DNA of 64,000 bases from Plenodomus lindquistii (taxonomy: Eukaryota > Ascomycota > Dothideomycetes > Pleosporales > Leptosphaeriaceae), in NCBI GenBank assembly GCA_025504975.1, contig JANUWI010000004.1:1302001-1366000 (forward strand). Reading direction: 5' to 3'. This document shows positions 32,960 through 42,355 of this stretch, piece by piece. The notes beneath the pieces were generated by a model. It did not search any database. It was not told where the DNA came from and saw nothing but the letters and a program-made list of their open reading frames with translations. Every line of letters starts with the position of its first letter. Positions within the stretch are counted from its first letter, which is position 1. Made by a program: the position numbers and the translations under genes.

Positions 32960-34141
32960 ATGAGACTCTCCGCCCTCCTCCTCCACCTCGCCCCCCTCCT
33001 CCCCACCGCCCTCGCCCAACCCTGTACCACAGACGAAGACTGCAGTCTAAACGGTCTCTGCACCGCCCAAACCTGCCTCTGCGACCCAGGTTGGATCGGC
33101 CCCTCATGCTCCCGTCTCGACCTCGCGCCCGCAACCCGGGGTACAGGCTACAATCACACCCTCCCCTCCCCTAACCACTACAAACCCTTTGGCAACTCCT
33201 CCTGGGGCGGCCAAATTGTGCAAGACCAACACGACCCAACGCTCTTCCACCTGCTCTTCGACCAATTCGCACACGGCTGCGGCCTCAGCGCCTGGCGCCC
33301 AACCTCGTTCATCGCGCGCGCAGAATCGCGCTCAGGACCCCAAGGCCCATATGTCTGGGCACAAGACGTAACCGGGAGTTTTCGCCACAACGCATATGTA
33401 CATTGGAGTCCCGCAGATGAAATGTACCTCCTCTGGAGTATCGGCGTCGACGTGCCATCACCTACCTCCTGCTCCTCCGTCCCAAAAGCCAGCTGGCCAA
33501 ACAACATCTCCGTGTCTGCATCCCCTTCAATTTACGGCCCTTGGTCGAAACCACACATGACTGTAAACGGGACGAATCCTGCGCCAATGCCGCTGTACAC
33601 GGCTTCAAACAATACATCATCTGCTATTGCGCTGCTCGCCGAAGATTTCCGCATCTTCACCGCACAGAGCTGGAATAGCAGCTACACACTCACATCTTCC
33701 CCGGTGAGCTGGAATACATCGGATTACACCCGCACATGGACCGAAGACCCTTTCCTCTGGCTTGACCATCGAGGAAACTACCACGCCCTCGCACACTGGA
33801 TGATTGACATAATGGAAAAAAACGGGACAAAGTATCCGCGCGTAGGCACGCACATGTTTTCTCGCTCCCTCAACAGCGGTTGGATGTTCAGCGAGCAAGA
33901 GGCGTTTAGTTCCGAGGTGGATTTTGGAAATGGTGATGTGCAGACGTTTAAGAGGAGGGAGAGGGGAAAATTGTGGTTTGGAGTGGTGGATGGGGTGAGA
34001 CGGCCTTTGTATCTTGTTACCGGGGTGCAGGAGTTGGGGGATGCGGTGGGGGGGAGGAGTTACACGCTTGTGCAGCCTGTTGGGGATGCGTGGAGGGCGT
34101 TTGAGGAGGGGTTGGGGGTGGGGAGGGTGAAGGGAGGGTGA
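32960..34141 (+). CDS. Secreted EGF-like protein with glycosidase-like (GH43-type) propeller
   Basis: An intronless frame of 393 residues. Residues 1-19 (MRLSALLLHLAPLLPTALA) are a signal peptide. A six-cysteine EGF-like module follows directly (CTTDEDCSLNGLCTAQTC, then CDPGWIGPSC). The remainder resembles a five-bladed propeller of the GH43/DUF377 kind: GGQIVQDQHDP, HNAYVHWSPADEMYLLWSIG and TEDPFLWLDHRGNYHALAHW are blade-like repeats with acidic residues. Many N-x-S/T sites suggest glycosylation. A role in the cell wall or outside the cell is likely; the substrate is unknown and activity is not shown. Composition switches from C-rich to G-rich near 33,850. Confidence 0.8.
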   Translation: MRLSALLLHLAPLLPTALAQPCTTDEDCSLNGLCTAQTCLCDPGWIGPSCSRLDLAPATRGTGYNHTLPSPNHYKPFGNSSWGGQIVQDQHDPTLFHLLFDQFAHGCGLSAWRPTSFIARAESRSGPQGPYVWAQDVTGSFRHNAYVHWSPADEMYLLWSIGVDVPSPTSCSSVPKASWPNNISVSASPSIYGPWSKPHMTVNGTNPAPMPLYTASNNTSSAIALLAEDFRIFTAQSWNSSYTLTSSPVSWNTSDYTRTWTEDPFLWLDHRGNYHALAHWMIDIMEKNGTKYPRVGTHMFSRSLNSGWMFSEQEAFSSEVDFGNGDVQTFKRRERGKLWFGVVDGVRRPLYLVTGVQELGDAVGGRSYTLVQPVGDAWRAFEEGLGVGRVKGG

Positions 34142-34630
34142 GTTTCTGGGCTGGTGGGGATTAGGGGATGATGTGGTTTTTCACAGAGCGTAATGGACGA
34201 CGACTATCGATAGTCTCTCACAAAACGCAACAGAGCATGACCAAGACCTTTCACGCCCCTTTCTACCCGCATCCATATTCCCCCTTATCCTATCAAATAG
34301 AAATGTCCACATCGCCTCCTAGATTTCCCCTCCCCTCTCTCTCTTAATCAGCGAGCGAGCGAGTGCATCAACCTGACTCAACCCAACCCAACCCAACCCA
34401 CACCATATCACACCGTACAAAACTCACAACATAGCCTCTTCAGCAAATCTTTCCACAGGTTCAAGCTTGACTAGTCTAGTGGACATGAGCTTTCCCTAGT
34501 GACTTTCCTTTCTAGAGATAAACGAGTGCGGATATGGCGGGCCGGAGTGGCGAGGCAAGGCGAGGCGCATAGATGTGAATTTCAAACAGTAGTATGAGAG
34601 ATATGGCCCATGGTGTGGTTGTTGTTGTTT

Positions 34631-36373
34631 TTTTGTTTTTGCGGGCTGGAGCGACGAGACATGAAAGATGTCTTGTGGCTATTTTTTTTAGTAAGTAGGA
34701 GGGACATGCCATCGCTTTGGATAGTTTTCTTTTCGCAGGCCAGAGCGGCGAGACATGTGAATGTGGTCATACATTTTCTCGAGCAGCGAGAGTGACATGC
34801 CAGATGCGTTAGTCGTAGAGCGAGAGACAAACACATGAAGCGTAGAACATTGTGTTTTGAGTTTTGTGAGTGTAGTATGTGTGTGAGTTTTAGCGAGGGA
34901 TCCTCGAGAAGAATCTACCGGTAGTAGTGTAGTCGCGAGTCCTCCTAGCCCGCACATCGCCATGTGCAATCGGAACTTTGAAGCGGACAAGACTCATAGT
35001 CCCATCTTCTGTATCATTTCGAGCGCGAGTGTGCTGCCGTAGCTAAAGTTCTGCCCTCGATCTAGGGACCCGGGGGTTCAAGTACTAGACTTCAAAAAAG
35101 AAGTTGACGGTCTCATGTCCGGACTCCCCATAGTCCAGACCATCGTGGGCTTCACAGCCAATTTTCTCAAACTACACAATCGAAAGTAACAGCACCTTAA
35201 AGGATCATGAAGCTTAGCGGCAAAGAGTTTGCATGCTCTGGAAGGAGAGAAGGCGCGCACATGACTCCATGCCAGTGCTTTTTTGAGATATCCACAGCAC
35301 GAACACCACAATCTCACAGCATGGAGAGCTTTTTCTAGAGTTTTTGGGGAGGGACCCACATGCAGAGCACTCCTTCGTTTTTCGATATCCAGTGGAGTAG
35401 ATGCGATATTGTGAGAAGAGGAAGATGGGTCCGTATATATACCGTGAGAGCTCTACCACCATTTAGATTCTCATGATGGGCTGGCATCATGTATTCAGTG
35501 AAGAAGACATGCAAAATTCTCTTTCTAATTACGATTACCATGGCATTCGCAAGCAGATGACCAACACATGAATATTTCTCTACAAGCTTTGAATGCGTGC
35601 AGAGGAGAGGATCAACGCATGAAGTCCTTTTCTGACCATTTTGAAGATGCACGGATTAGAAAAACATGAGACTCGGATATTATGAATTCGAATAATGGAG
35701 GGAAAGTCACGACTGGACACATGTGACATCATGTTTGCTTCTTTTCGAGGGATGAGAGATCATGAACAGCACAAGGCTCTCTTTCGGATTCGGGGATGCG
35801 GGTATACTGTTTAGAAGGAAGGAGAGTAGATATCAGGAATGTTTATATATAACTTCTGGAATTTCAAAGTACATTTCGTCAAAGTCTGAGTATTTGAACC
35901 GATTACGATATGTCGATTGTCAAGGTGAGAAAGCACATAAGGATTCTTGACGCATTGTTTCCAGATACTCGAAGACGAGGATAACACATGAAATATGCCG
36001 GGTATGCTTTCGAATCGAGGGAGAGACAGGCTATAAGAATCGAAACCGCCAGGCAACACAACTCATGCTCGCAGTCAATGCAGACTCATGATCCTCGAGG
36101 GGAAGACATGGACGTGGCAAAACTGTTTTTTCGGCTTTCGGAGTAGAGCGTCGTGATAGATAGACTTGGAGGAAGGCACATGGTGGGAGGCTTTTTATGC
36201 ACGTCAACCTCGAGTCTCACGATCCAATTGGGTCTCTTCTTTTGGTGATTCGCCCCAAAATACTACACCATCGAAACTCAAAGACATGTATAAAAAATAT
36301 TTGTATCTAATATCTACTCACTAGACTAAAAGACATGAACCCTCTAGGCGACCCTTTTAACCCTTAAAACATG
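34631..36373. repeat. Degenerate array of T-tract / GAGRG / ACATG units
   Basis: Units of about 40-60 bases recur in this order on the plus strand: a T-rich tract, 5-20 variable bases, a purine block such as GCGAGAG, then ACATG. ACATG starts at 34659, 34704, 34753, 34795 and 34833, at 35507, 35566 and 35664, and at further sites out to about 36,370; related CATG steps fill the gaps. The best-preserved pair, 34631-34663 and 34725-34757, matches over most of 33 bases. Later units are much more divergent. I know of no named element like this. Confidence 0.6.
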
Positions 36374-36694
36374 CAACCCTAATTCAAATCCCAAACACAT
36401 GCGCAGCCCCATCCCCCACTTCCGAACCTCACTCCGACATAATAACGCAAATCATCCCCCACCAGCACAACACACACACAGACACGTAGATCTGTCAGAT
36501 GTAAAGGTTACAGCTGAGGGTGCTTCCGAAGGAAGCCTTACAATCAGAATTACGTCATAGCGCGCGCAATCTACCCAAGTCAATTTGCGCAATACAACCA
36601 ACGCGTTAGTCCTTCATTGTAAAAGCAGTTGGTACTGCTGACAACAACAACGGGCCACAAAACACTCTCTCACACACAGACATAAGAATTGAAC

Positions 36695-36756
36695 GCCTTG
36701 GTGTCCAATTCAGGCGCCCCCCCCGCGAGGGACGCCATGAATTGAACACCTTTGGC
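36695..36756. repeat. Imperfect inverted repeat (hairpin)
   Basis: GGTGTCCAATTCAGGCG at 36700-36716 is nearly complementary to CGCCATGAATTGAACACC at 36733-36750, and pairing extends a few bases outwards (CCTTGG with CTTTGG). The loop is C-rich. Confidence 0.6.
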
Positions 36757-37443
36757 CTTTTCCTTCTCACACCCAGACATGGGTAGAAGTCGAACTCATT
36801 TGTTTCACAGACAGAAGAGCCATGAAACAGACATGATCGAATTTCGGACTCGTCTTTTTTTTTTTGTGCGCTGGTCGCTGGAGAGAAGAAGGTCGTGGTT
36901 GTGCGGTCAGATGGATGGTTTTATACGCGGTGGCTGGGGGACTTTGCCAAGTGCTCGCGTATTTTGGGCAGAGTTACCGTGTTTGGATGGAACCGTGCGT
37001 CGGGGGGACTTCGGTGGGAGGATGGAGAGGACGCTAGCTGGTTGAGGACTAATCGTTCATGCAACCGTGCGCCAGGTGAATCGCTGCGGCGCATAAGTGA
37101 TGGTCATGTTCGAGAGCGCAGTGTATGGCGTGCGCATGGGTGCCTTTTTGCAATTGGTTTTTGGTGTGTATCCGACGATTGTTATTCAAGGGCGTTGTTT
37201 GCGCTTTAGTGAGGTCTCAAAGGACTCGGGTAGGAGGATGAGGAATGATTCGAGAGTTTGAGACTCGGACTCGCACACACATGCAGTGTCGTATATTTGT
37301 CTTGGTTTGTTGGAAATGGGCGAGGAGTTTGGATAAGTAGAAGGGAGAGCTATGCATTGGCGCTGGTGTTGCAGATTTTTCATAATCATGCTCTCATGCG
37401 CAAAGATCATGGCTCCAACGCCGTCGAGTCGGTGCACTACAAT

Positions 37444-38415
37444 CTACTGCTTGCCCTCGTAGTCCCTCTTCCAGACCTCTATGAACTTCTCCTTGTCCAC
37501 CGCAAACTCCAGCAGGAAGTCCCGCTCAAGATCGTGCGTCCGCCTTCCAAGCAAAACCACACTGTGCAGCGGCTTGCCCAGATCAGCATCACACAGCTGC
37601 CCCAATGTACCCGCAACAATCTTCTCATCCTCTGCGCCAACTCTGGCAACACCAACCGCCAGACTATCCCTCGAGTATACCCCTTCCTGCTTGACATCCT
37701 CCTCAATCTCCAGCATCTGCTGTGCGCACTGTGCGACGGTCATGTACCGCGGTGGCTCGTAAATCTTGCGACCTCTTGCCATGTTCTCCAGACTTTGTTC
37801 CTTGACCTTGATGTCTACTAGGACGAGTGTGTGTAAACCGATGGAGACGTTCTCCTTGATGCGATCGTAGAAGGACGCAGGCTTCCAATTGTCAAGAAAG
37901 AAGACCATGGAGACAGTCTGGCCGAAGTTGTAGAGTTGCAGGCCCGTGGTGCCAATCGAAGTCAGGATACTAGCGTTGGGGATTGAGCGTGTGGGGATGG
38001 AAAGTTCGCGGGCGCGGAGGACGAGGTCGGTGTGTGTTGTTGCTCTGTCATCCATGTCAGCAAGATGAAATTACAATGAACAGCGAGTGTAGCCTACCCG
38101 AATGGATCGCCAACCACAAGGAACGCGACATCGACTTTGTCTGCGTCTTTGAGGATTTCGTCACTGGATGACTCGACCATTTCACGGTCGGCTATGATGA
38201 CTTCTCGGCCATAGAAGGCTTCCTACTACCGTGACAATTAGCCTCTGTGCACACACCATAACCGTCCTACGGGGTCTCACAAGCACATCCTTCTCCACCA
38301 GCAGCACCGCCGTGTAAGCCTCGAGATACACGCGCTCCGCCTTCTTCACAATCTCCAGTCCTTTGACCGTAATGTCTTTTTCGTCAGCCAAGCCGAGGCC
38401 CACAAGGTACAACAT
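37444..38415 (-). CDS. DPH5: Diphthine methyl ester synthase
   Basis: Exons 38415-38281, 38222-38098 and 38044-37444 give 286 residues. Dph5 uses S-adenosylmethionine to methylate the diphthamide intermediate on elongation factor 2. The start MLYLVGLGLADEKDIT is the tetrapyrrole-methylase-fold signature. EAFYGREVIIADREMVE and VVGDPFGATTHTDLVLRA follow after joining exons 1-2 and 2-3. The C-terminal half (LYNFGQTVSMVFFLDNW, then EPPRYMTVAQCAQQML) is also conserved. The length is that of the family. It shares a 336-base divergent promoter with SPT3. Confidence 0.96.
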
Positions 38416-38751
38416 GTTTGCCGTGTGTGACGCGTGAAAATAATAGCGGCAGTGAATGTCAATGGCGGGGTATACACTCCACGGTCGCAAATCTCACAAA
38501 AAGTTTGGTGGGGCGGGCTCAGGGCCGTCGGTAGGGCTGAGCCAAGCCGTTGCTGGCCAGACACATGCGCATCAGGCCAGCGGGTACGCGCTAGTGGACC
38601 GCAAACCGCGTAGCCAGCCGCCAGGCGCTTCAATGTTCCCTTTCGCGCCGCCGACTTGTCTCTTCTATGTTGTCTACTTGACGCTGTGCGAACACTGGGG
38701 TATTGCTATTTGTATAACAGAGGGAGAGAGATAGGGGACAAGTAGCCCAGC
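38416..38751. promoter_or_regulatory. Bidirectional promoter of DPH5 and SPT3
   Basis: Both start codons face outwards across 336 bases, so both promoters are here. No specific site is claimed. Confidence 0.5.
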
Positions 38752-40359
38752 ATGACGGACAAGGATAAGATGGCAAAGTACCGGACGGAGATCCAACAGG
38801 TTAGTCATTTGTGTAATTGCTCTTGGTTCACATTCTTTCCAGTTCCCCAAAGTTCTTGTATTTTCTGTCCTAGAAAGAGAAGAGATGCGCGTGCTGGAGT
38901 GCTCGATCATCTATTGTGCCCCTAGCATCCTTGTTCATTCGCGCGTCGACGTGCATGCATGCATCTTTAAGATCTGAGCAGTCACTTTCAAAACGATCTA
39001 TCATTATCGTCGCCTTTCTCCGTCGTTGTGAACTTTATTTCAGATACGGGCCATGTTCGTGCTACTCGTAGATCATCCGCGTGTCTGCATGTCGCTCCCG
39101 CAGTCTGATTACGTTGATCGCTGTCAATCCTCATTCAATTCGGCTTGTCGTTTCTTTCTTAGTTGTCCTGCCTTTACCTATGCCCCTTCTCTGCTTATCA
39201 TTTCATTCTCGTTTCACCGACCTTCTACTACTCCACTTGTCATATCTGGCTTTGGTACAGATCATCTTTGCAAGATGGCATCAGCATACCCCCAGAGTCC
39301 ACCACTTCCCTCTCAGCCACCCGTCCCACTCAACCAATCCCTCCTCTCCAACCCCAATCTAATCCTCCCCACCCTCCAGATGATGTTCGTCTCCGGCGAA
39401 ACCGGCGAGCCCTCCCCCGAAACAACCACGCTCATCGAATCAATCGTCCAAGACCAAGTCCAACACATGCTCCGCGAATGCACCGCCCTCGCCACCCGCC
39501 GCGGCTCACGATCAATCTCCACAGACGACCTATTCATGATGATCCGGCACGACCGCGCCAAAATATCCCGTCTACGCCACTTCCTCCAGTGGAAAGACGT
39601 GCGGCGCTCAGTCAAAGACTCAGACGACAAGGGCGGAGACGCCGGTGCAGACGTAGGCGCCGGAGACGCTGACATCGCCGCTGGCGTCGTGGGCGCAGGC
39701 TCTGGTCCCAGCGGCGGACCCGACGCAGGGAAAAAGGCAAAACGCGCAAAAGTAGATTTAGTATGGGATATCCAGTCCTTCTTCACCGAGTTTCCGCCAC
39801 AAAAAGACGAACTAGAGGACGAAGAGGAAGAAGAAATGAATTATGCCACCCTCCAGCGTCTCAAGAACGCAGATGAACGCACAAAGAATATGACGAGGGA
39901 GGAGTATGTGCATTGGTCTGATTGTCGGCAGGCGAGCTTTACGTATCGCAAGGGGAAGAGGTTCAAGGAGTGGGCGGGCTTTGGCCTCATCACGGATTCA
40001 AAACCAAGTGATGATATTATCGATATCTTGGGTTTCTTGACGTTTGAGATTGTGCAAACGTTGACGGAGGAGGCGCTCAAGGTTAAGGATGCGGAGGATC
40101 TGTATAAGAAGAATCATGGTGGGGAGCAGAATAGGCTTAAGAGGAAGAGGGAGAGAGGCCTCTTCGATCCGCCGGAGGAGGCGAGGGAGCCGGTGCAGCC
40201 AAGTCATGTTCAAGAGGGGTACAGAAGGTTGCAGAGAGGCAACAATAAGCAGAGGGCCATGTTGAACTTCACCAGGAATGTCCATCGTGCTGCTCTCAAA
40301 CTGGTAAGTCGCGACAGCGATGTAATGCACAGATCGCAGCTAACCAGGTACAGATCTGA
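38752..40359 (+). CDS. SPT3: SAGA complex subunit SPT3
   Basis: Exons 38752-38799, 39380-40303 and 40354-40359 give 325 residues. SPT3 is the TBP-interacting subunit of the SAGA coactivator and carries a pair of histone folds. Exon 1 codes MTDKDKMAKYRTEIQQ and joins MMFVSGETGEPS, the conserved SPT3 start (yeast has KYRVEIQQMMFVSGE). Also conserved are RGSRSISTDDLFMMIRHD, RLRHFLQWKDVR, MTREEYVHWSDCRQASFTYRK and DDIIDILGFLTFEIV. The first intron is unusually long (580 bases). It contains an in-frame ATG at 39275 that opens a proline-rich alternative N-terminus. The last exon adds only Ile and the stop. Confidence 0.92.
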
Positions 40360-40804
40360 GGGCTGAGAGCACTCGCCATGCTGGAGTATGGGACACACAG
40401 GCGTTACTTCTTTGGATACCCACAAGGGCTGGCGTTGTCTTTTGATTGTAGTGTTCGACTTTAGCATAAGACATTGAAAATAGTCATAGCGCTCTCAATA
40501 GTTAGGGGTGGTCATCAGCTGAACATCACTTGATAATCAAACAACACTTTGACAATTTGAAAGCAGACAAACTCCAGAATTGACCATCATTCCTACTGTA
40601 CCGATGCTCCCATGACCCTATTTTAGTGGACATTCATGGCATCGAAATGATCAGAGGGGTGGCCAGTCGGTCGTATGCACGGAGAGAAGAGTCTTGACAG
40701 ACGTACATGAAACATGACCGCATATGCCCAGATAGAAAGGAGATTTACGCCCTCCTTTAACCTTAAAAAGACCCACGCCAGTTGTTCATCATGCCACCTC
40801 AAGC
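40360..40804. other. Intergenic between convergent SPT3 and RPL19
   Basis: A 445-base stretch of 3' UTRs; no gene is seen. Confidence 0.45.
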
Positions 40805-41736
40805 TTACTCGGCATCGCCCAACTGCTCGGCACGCTTCTGCTGTACGCGCTCTTGCCTCCTCTCCCTCGCAGCCTTGGTCTTCGCACGCTTGGCGTCCAT
40901 CTCCTCCTTGATGACCCTCTCGCGGGCCTTCTCAGCCTTAGCCTTGTGGATCTGTAGTGTATGTCAGTAGCCGAACATCGAGCGGGGTTGGCAGTCATGA
41001 TGTCATGACAACGTACGTGTTCAACGAGAGCACGCTTGTGCTTGAAGGTGTTACCCTTGGAGAGGTGGTACAGCTCGTGGTAGAGGTGCTTGTCAATCTT
41101 TCCGGCGGCACGGTACTTGACGAGTAGACGGCGGAGAACGCGGAGGCGGCGCATCCATAGAACTTGGCTGTAGGCAATGAATCAGCAAATGGCTCCCAGC
41201 ACACCGAGCCCCAACACTCCACAATGTTCTCTACTCTGCGCCTATTGTGGTAGTGATATCGTGATTGCGTACCTTGGCATACGGGCGTCCGCAGTACCCT
41301 TCCTCTTACCGAAACCACGGTGTCGGCCAATTCGTCGGGCGGCGGTCAGAGCACGGGCACGGGCACGCGAGTGCATGGTGACGGGCTTGCGGATGATGAG
41401 GCCATCCTGGACGAGCTTGCGGATGGTCTGGCGGGAGTTGGCGTTGGCGATTTCGCTGGTCTCGTTGGGGTCGAGCCAGATCTTGCGCTTTCCGCAGCCG
41501 ACCACGGAGGCCGCAAGGCGCTTCTGTGTGCGGAGGTTGACCCTGTGAGAAATTGCGTGTCAGTACTGGCATTGCAGGTGAGGTTGTGGGCGACGAAAGG
41601 AGCCCTTCAGCAAAGAGGGGTTCGCCACTTCTCGAGTCGCTCGTCGAGCTCGGATGCAGGCCTGGGGAGGTGCAGTGCGGGTGCGATGTTGCTCGTCGAG
41701 AAGGGCTGAGGTGTACAGCGGCGGTATTCCTTACAT
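40805..41736 (-). CDS. RPL19: 60S ribosomal protein L19 (eL19)
   Basis: Exons 41736-41735, 41542-41273, 41167-41017 and 40951-40805 give 189 residues. The first coding exon contributes only the A and T of the start codon; the G comes from exon 2 after a 192-base intron (donor GTAAGG at 41734, acceptor CACAG at 41543), giving MVNLRTQKRLAASVVGCGKR. eL19 is a basic protein of the large subunit whose long C-terminal helix forms a bridge to the small subunit. SRQTIRKLVQDGLIIRKPV, RGFGKRKGTADARMP and the Lys/Arg-rich end are typical. Length fits. Confidence 0.95.
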
Positions 41737-42355
41737 TTTCGATGATGTTGTCGTCCGTGGTCGTGGGTGGATTGTCGTGACTGACGGATTTTGAACGCTC
41801 AAGCCGAAGAGCGAGGTGCGATCGCTTAGGTGTGCCAAGCACTAGCTGCGACAGGCCTAGTCAGTCCCAATCGGGCAACGCGCACATCTTCCCCAGAACA
41901 TCATCTCACCAAATAAATTGAGCAATCGATAAGACTGAGACTGTGAATGTAGATGATTCGAGTCTGTATGTGTAGATTCATCCGCAGTGCTTAATTGTTT
42001 ACTTTGCAGCAATGATACGGATCAGGAGAGCACCTTCAGAACCCGTCATCTTGTCAAGCGGTCACTTATCGGCAAGCGCCACACCAAGCAAACCTCTCAC
42101 TTCAATGTACTCTGATTGCGGAAAAGAAATGCTTCTGGACCTGGCAAAGTAAACTGAGACCGTAGTGTGGTCTCATTATGAGTCATTGTGACTCTTGCGC
42201 ATGGCTGGATCAGCCTTAGAAGTTACAACATAACGCCAAACTCAATCAAATAGCAGCGAATACCTCAAGCGAAAAGTCTAGTTTGAGAACATGTTTCTGT
42301 GATATTCAACATAGCCAGGAAGCTAATCAGATATAGATTAAGACCTTGACCTGCA
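41737..42355. other. Intergenic upstream of RPL19
   Basis: A 619-base stretch with the RPL19 promoter and the 3' end of the transporter gene. Nothing else is recognised. Confidence 0.4.

Larger units (their letters stand above)
34142..37443. other. 3.3 kb gene-free stretch
   Basis: Many short frames on both strands, none with a recognisable family. It contains a degenerate repeated motif (34,480-36,400), an inverted repeat near 36.7 kb, an AACCC run at 34380-34400 and T tracts of up to 11 bases. Confidence 0.6.

Noticed and set aside
34380..34400. AACCC repeats resembling telomeric DNA
   Set aside because: Only four units of a pentamer; fungal telomeres use TTAGGG-type hexamers, and housekeeping genes lie on both sides.
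35070..35085. GGTTCAAGTAC, resembling a tRNA B box
   Set aside because: No acceptor, D or anticodon stems can be drawn around it.
34631..36373. Treating the ACATG array as a CRISPR-like or coding repeat
   Set aside because: Units are not identical, spacers are not uniform, the host is a eukaryote, and frames break between units.
39053..39379. Long N-terminal extension of SPT3 from an ATG at 39053
   Set aside because: Its residues do not resemble SPT3; the 38752 exon gives the conserved start. Only the 39275 ATG was kept as a possible alternative.
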